Below, one piece after another: positions 59,731 through 64,000 of a stretch of DNA of 64,000 nt; the first letter of the stretch is position 1; the number at the start of each line of letters is the position of its first letter. Position numbers and translations under genes: made by a program. The notes beneath the pieces were generated by a model. It searched no databases, had not been told where the DNA came from, and was given only the letters and a program-made list of their open reading frames with translations. Source of the DNA: Bostrychus sinensis (taxonomy: Eukaryota; Chordata; Actinopteri; Gobiiformes; Eleotridae); contig CM036241.1 of assembly GCA_020698575.1 (NCBI GenBank), positions 31,147,416 through 31,211,415 on the forward strand. The letters run 5' to 3'.

Positions 59731-61914
59731 TATAGCAGGTTATTAGCGAGTTAGCGACAGAAAGGAGTTTCCCCATGCTCTGACTGCAGCAGGAGTCGGG
59801 AGCTGCTGCCTGTGTCCCCCCGAGCAGCAGCTACTGTCCCTCAGTGTTTACAGCTGTGTGCCTGTGTCACAAGGAGCAGAGAACCATCTTTGTTACTGCA
59901 GAAGTACGGGGGACCATGTGTTTTCAGCCACCGCCGTGTGCCTCATACAAAACAATAGGGGCATATTTTTTGACGTGCGTCCGGTGTGTGTTGGTCTTTA
60001 TAGGGTGCGTTTGATTTGTTTTCAAACCCTGTTAAACCCTGTATAAGCCATGTCTATATTTTTTTCATTTATAGTCAAGATTCATTCTTAACCTCGTATA
60101 TCTGCTTTTTCTGCTATTAAAAATATATATGTAGGCATAATTTGTTATAGTACTGGCATAAGCAAAAATCTACTTTCATCCCTGCCTAATACTAAAGCAA
60201 CACTATCCAAAATGTTTTTGTCCCCTGTCCTACCTCCAAATAGCAGCACAATCTTTCCTGAATTTATCTGAATACAACATAAAATTTTCCACCTCAAAAT
60301 ACTCAAAAAAGAAATTGTATAAAGCTGAAGTTTGTTGAACAAATTGTTCTTTTTCAGTACATTATTCAAAAAAGTAGTAAAAAGCAGTAGTGGTACTTTG
60401 TAGTGAAAAGCAGTGTGGTCAGTGGAGCAGTAGTGATAGTAGTAGCACTTAATTAAACTTTACATTGAATACTTAACTATACTTTTACTTGAGCTTGATT
60501 GCTTCTTTATATGTTGTTTTGCTGTATGAACTAATGTAGCATGTGCTAGAATAGGCACTTTCTCTGTATTTCTCTGATATTTCTAACACTGCCGATTGTC
60601 AACTGTGGAAAACTCCTTTGTTCACTCAGCATCCTGCCGCGCACCTGTTTGAAGTGTGACACAGAACAAGATGTCTGTTCTCTTCTTCACTATCAGCACA
60701 AACCCTCTGACAAGGTGAGAGCCACAAGGCAATACAGGTGATGTTTAATGAACCTGACAAGAGAAGAAGAAGTCAGTCAGTGTGTGTAAAAGTGGAGCTG
60801 ATAAAATGTCTGTCTTGTGTGAGTATGTGATCTGATGACAGCCATGACAGCAAGTGAACTTTAAGATAAGGTGAACATTTCGATGTATATCCAAAAATGG
60901 CAGAGGTGTAAGGACAACTCCCCGAAATAAAACAAAGAGAAGGCAGGGAGAGTACAGATAAAAAAAATAAAAATATACAGTTATTGATTGTTCAAAAGCT
61001 CCCCTCACTCCCATCATCCTTTTCTTTCATCTCTCTGAGGCTGGGGCTGGAGAAGAGGACAGAACGTGCCTGTGTTTTTATGTGGGCTCTGAACCCACTG
61101 GAGGTCCCACAGCAGGGAGGGCTTTGAGGCTTCACCTCGTGGCCTTTTCAACCCAACCTCAACCTTTAGCGGTCAGCAGAGAAAGAGCCATGGGACAGGC
61201 TGGGTTTATCTTTGAGCCATCTTTCTATCAAGTACAATAAATGTGTTGGTAGTTTGGGCTGTTTATCTACACCGTGGCTGGGAAATTTATGTAATGAACA
61301 CATTTAATTTCTATATCGTAATAATGGTTTTAATGAATTTAAGGCTTTTATTAAGGAAATGTGTTCTGTAAATTGATTGGCTTTACTTAGGATGCCCTTC
61401 CTGATGCAATCCTTCATTGGTCTGGGTTCTTGACTGGCACAGTGAGTAGTTTGTGACCTTCTGTGGCTGGATTGGATGTATGTTATTTTTGTTTGACCTT
61501 ATTTGTTCAGAGACAACTGTATATCCTTGCAGGGCCTTGTAGTGGAACTGGAACCCCTTCCCTAAAATGGGGTGGGTATGTTGGTTCTGCCTAGTTCTCT
61601 TATTGGTTAAATACCCATCTAAATTTTTTTCTGTACCTATTTATTCTCCCATTGAAAGCTAAAACTGGCTGAGACCAAACCAATTCTTTGTATAAATTGT
61701 CAAGGGGGATAAGCTACATGGAAACAATAGCCACGTTTGCATGTCTGACCAAATTCTCCTGTTCATTTGGATATTATTTATGTGACTTTAGTGCTTCATG
61801 GGTCAGCATCCCATGCATATAAATACTTTCTTTTTACTCATGTTTAATGGTATGTCCCCAGTTACAATACAATGTTTACATAGCAATGAAAGTCTGCACA
61901 TGCTTTATTTTGAT
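59731..61914. other. Intronic sequence, mostly unrecognised
   Basis: 59740-59960 is GC-rich. 60355-60500 holds AGTAGTGG/AAGTAC-type low-complexity sequence. 60630-60714 is an exon-like open segment on the plus strand (see findings). Confidence 0.4.
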
Positions 61915-62115
61915 GCATACCAGATCCTCTTCACTGGTTCTGTGTCTGGCTCAATCTGATCTGTTCAACTTTATTCATAGGGGCTGCAGCATCCGTCAAA
62001 AATAGACTCCTTGCATATTTCTGCCAGATAGCCGGATGCGGACAAGTATTGCCTCGCACATGTAAAGTCACACATTAACTAGAATGGCATCTGTTACAGA
62101 AGTCGCAAAGGACAA
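61915..62115 (-). repeat. Dispersed repeat, family R6 (copy 2, inverted)
   Basis: CAGATCCTCTTCACTGGTTC, TCTGATCTGTTCAACTTTAT, AAAAATAGACTCC and ATAGCCGGATGCGGACAAG are the inverted counterparts of the 53894-54135 copy. Confidence 0.75.
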
Positions 62116-63139
62116 GTACTGCCATTTGTATTGCTAATATACTGCTAGATTTTATCATTCAATGCCTAGGTTAAGTAGTTTTAAAGTAGTTATAAGCTTC
62201 AACCATTGTCTGGTCTAAAACTGGTTTCTGAGGGCTGGAAAAACAAAGACTACACCTCTTCTTACAATAAACTAGTAGTGGTAAATACTGTACTACATTT
62301 ATGCAGTTAAAACCATTTGATGCACACCTCACATTGATTAACACATTTAACTGGTTAGCACACAAAATCCTGCAAATATTTTTTGCAAATACGACCACCC
62401 CACTGTCACGTTAAGTGCAAGCCTCTATGAAGGTTTTTTTTATTTTTTTTATTTACAAATTGACATTTCAGCAAGTGGTAGTAACAAAACACAAAAGGTT
62501 TACTATTGTTGTAACACAGAAAATGACATCCAATAAAGTGTGTAAACTTCAAGCACTTACCACCAAAATCGAATAAGAAGGTTCGACCTTTGGCACCACT
62601 CACAGGTGCTGACTGCAGTTCACAGAGACCAAGGTCTGTAATTTACAAATCTCTTTTGTTTTGTTGTCTGGGGGCGTCCAGCTGTCAGTGAAAGAGACGT
62701 TTGTTTACCACGATTTAACGCAATGAACACAAGCACAGCACATTCTGCCAAATTGCACCCAACTCTCTCTTTGCTAGGCAGGTGAAAACCAAGGCTCTCC
62801 TCTATTGTGTCCATGTTGTTAATGTTGTATATAAAGGAAAACAAATCTAAGTACACAGCAGAAGATGGAATCACTCTGGAAATAACTGTGCTTTTCATCC
62901 AACAATTTTCTACATTCTTTTAATCATTTTTTTTCATTTTTGAATCATTATATGCTGTATCTTGGGTCAAGATCAAAGATATCACCAAGAGTGCTCTTTC
63001 TCAATATTGAGCATTTCTATTCACAGGTCTTACAAACCACATTATAAAAAATACGATTTCCTTTCTTTGAGTTTCTGCATGAGGTAAACTACAAATTTTT
63101 GCCCCCTTGAGTAATCCCTAATTTTCCAGGTTAACCATC
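62116..63139. other. Intronic sequence, nothing recognised
   Basis: No repeat family or coding signal identified. Confidence 0.45.
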
Positions 63140-63440
63140 TACTCCTAAAAGTGAACAAGACCCAGTAGTTGGTCACTGACTTCAGGAGGACAAGGACACC
63201 AGTGGAGCCCATCACCATCCATAGCCAGGAGGTGGAAGAAGTGAACAGCGAGTACCTGCGAGTCTACGTGCAATGCTTTGTAGAAGAAGGGTATGAGCAG
63301 ACTGTACTTTATGAGGAAGTTGCTGGAGAACTTCTACCAGTCTATGGTAGCAAGTGCCCTGTACTTTGCAGTGGTCTGTTGTGACTGAATGTGGAGCACA
63401 AGCGTCCAATAGGCTTCTGTATTTTGGACAATTCAGAACA
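63140..63440 (+). pseudogene. Decayed LINE reverse transcriptase fragment
   Basis: One frame reads VTDFRRTRTPVEPITIHSQE-VEEVNSEYL. After a frame change a second reads KKGMSRLYFMRKLLENFYQS-MVASALYFAVVC. This is the DFRR...P.TI.G..VE...YLGV and SRLYFLRKL...FYQSVVASAI region that follows the catalytic palm in fish CR1/L2/Rex-type LINEs. About 20 codons between the two blocks are deleted and stops follow. It is a dead fragment; the rest of the LINE is not seen on either side. Confidence 0.85.
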
Positions 63441-63444
63441 CATT

Positions 63445-64000
63445 CATTAATTAAAAGAACAGTAAATGAGTTAAAGTATTGTTCTGACATATGCATATTT
63501 AGTATTCTTATTAATAAAATTGTATCGCAATCATTATATTCTTATATTAATATTAATATTCATGTATACAAGGACAAACAAAAATAGCTTAAGACGAAAT
63601 TTTTTTGTTAACATGTCAGACAGTAATTATCTCTAGCGTAACCTCTGGATTATAGTCCGCAACAAAACCGTGCCGAATTTGTAAGGGGTGAGCAAAACAG
63701 ATGCAGTCTTGTTTCAAAACAGTATGAGCGAGAGTGGCTTCACATTTGAAACGATTGGTCAGACAAAGCCAACAGTAACGCGGGACAGACTCCACTCAGA
63801 GAGATTTTGGGTGGGCCAGCCAAAGAACTGAACCCACAACCTTACTGCTGAGAGTCAGGGGCGTCATTCAGAAATAAGTATAGGTTTGCTAGTTTGTTGG
63901 TTCTTATTGATGGTCAAAGTTAGTAACAGCTACATTTAGTTTAATAGGAAATATCTATATTTTGTGAGCTATGATTTTGTAGTTCTGAAGTTTCCACTGA
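63445..64000. other. Intronic sequence to the right edge, nothing recognised
   Basis: AT-rich, with an ATATTAATATTAATATT-type run near 63541-63560. No coding signal. Confidence 0.45.

Overview
This is vertebrate nuclear DNA, almost certainly from a teleost fish. It is AT-rich, has GT-AG introns, and is crowded with fish-type mobile elements: a Tc1 transposon, hAT-like non-autonomous elements, CR1/L2-like LINE tails, and a TTAA-associated MITE family.

The only host protein-coding gene I can support is kcnd3, encoding the Shal-type voltage-gated potassium channel Kv4.3. It lies on the minus strand. Three consecutive internal coding exons are visible, each with GT-AG splice sites and matching reading phase: 20885-21047 (second half of the selectivity filter, S6 and proximal C-terminus), 10546-10647 (proximal C-terminal tail) and 164-256 (C-terminal tail with the conserved dileucine segment). 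The large first coding exon (T1 domain to the pore) is not in the window, so the intron to the right of 21047 is longer than 42.9 kb. The last coding exons lie beyond the left edge. Everything else is intronic.

Intron 164-256/10546-10647 (10,289 bp) holds two hAT-like elements with clear 8-bp target duplications (1389-2027, 6657-7018), a third weaker one (435-696), a Tc1 copy with a dead transposase (4014-5352) and a 5'-truncated LINE (about 7870-9115). Intron 10648-20884 (10,237 bp) holds microsatellites, MITE copies, a 1-kb dispersed repeat (15608-16640) and a LINE tail. The giant intron 21048-64000 holds at least nine MITE loci, an 11-bp minisatellite with higher-order structure (42186-43040), a cluster of four diverged units (39225-41660), a hAT element with a MITE nested in it (50477-51417), a 151-bp-arm inverted repeat (56831-57652), a perfect 19-bp hairpin (48039-48082), a hAT element swollen by a CA repeat (58759-59560), and a decayed LINE reverse transcriptase fragment near the right edge.

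I found no new gene system. The most interesting structures are the 11-bp minisatellite that appears both inside a hAT element and as a free higher-order array, the four-unit cluster, the long inverted repeat, the MITE family, and two exon-like open segments on the strand opposite kcnd3 that need transcript evidence. All coordinates come from reading by eye. Repeat edges are accurate to a few bases where a target duplication is given, and otherwise to about 10-30 bases.
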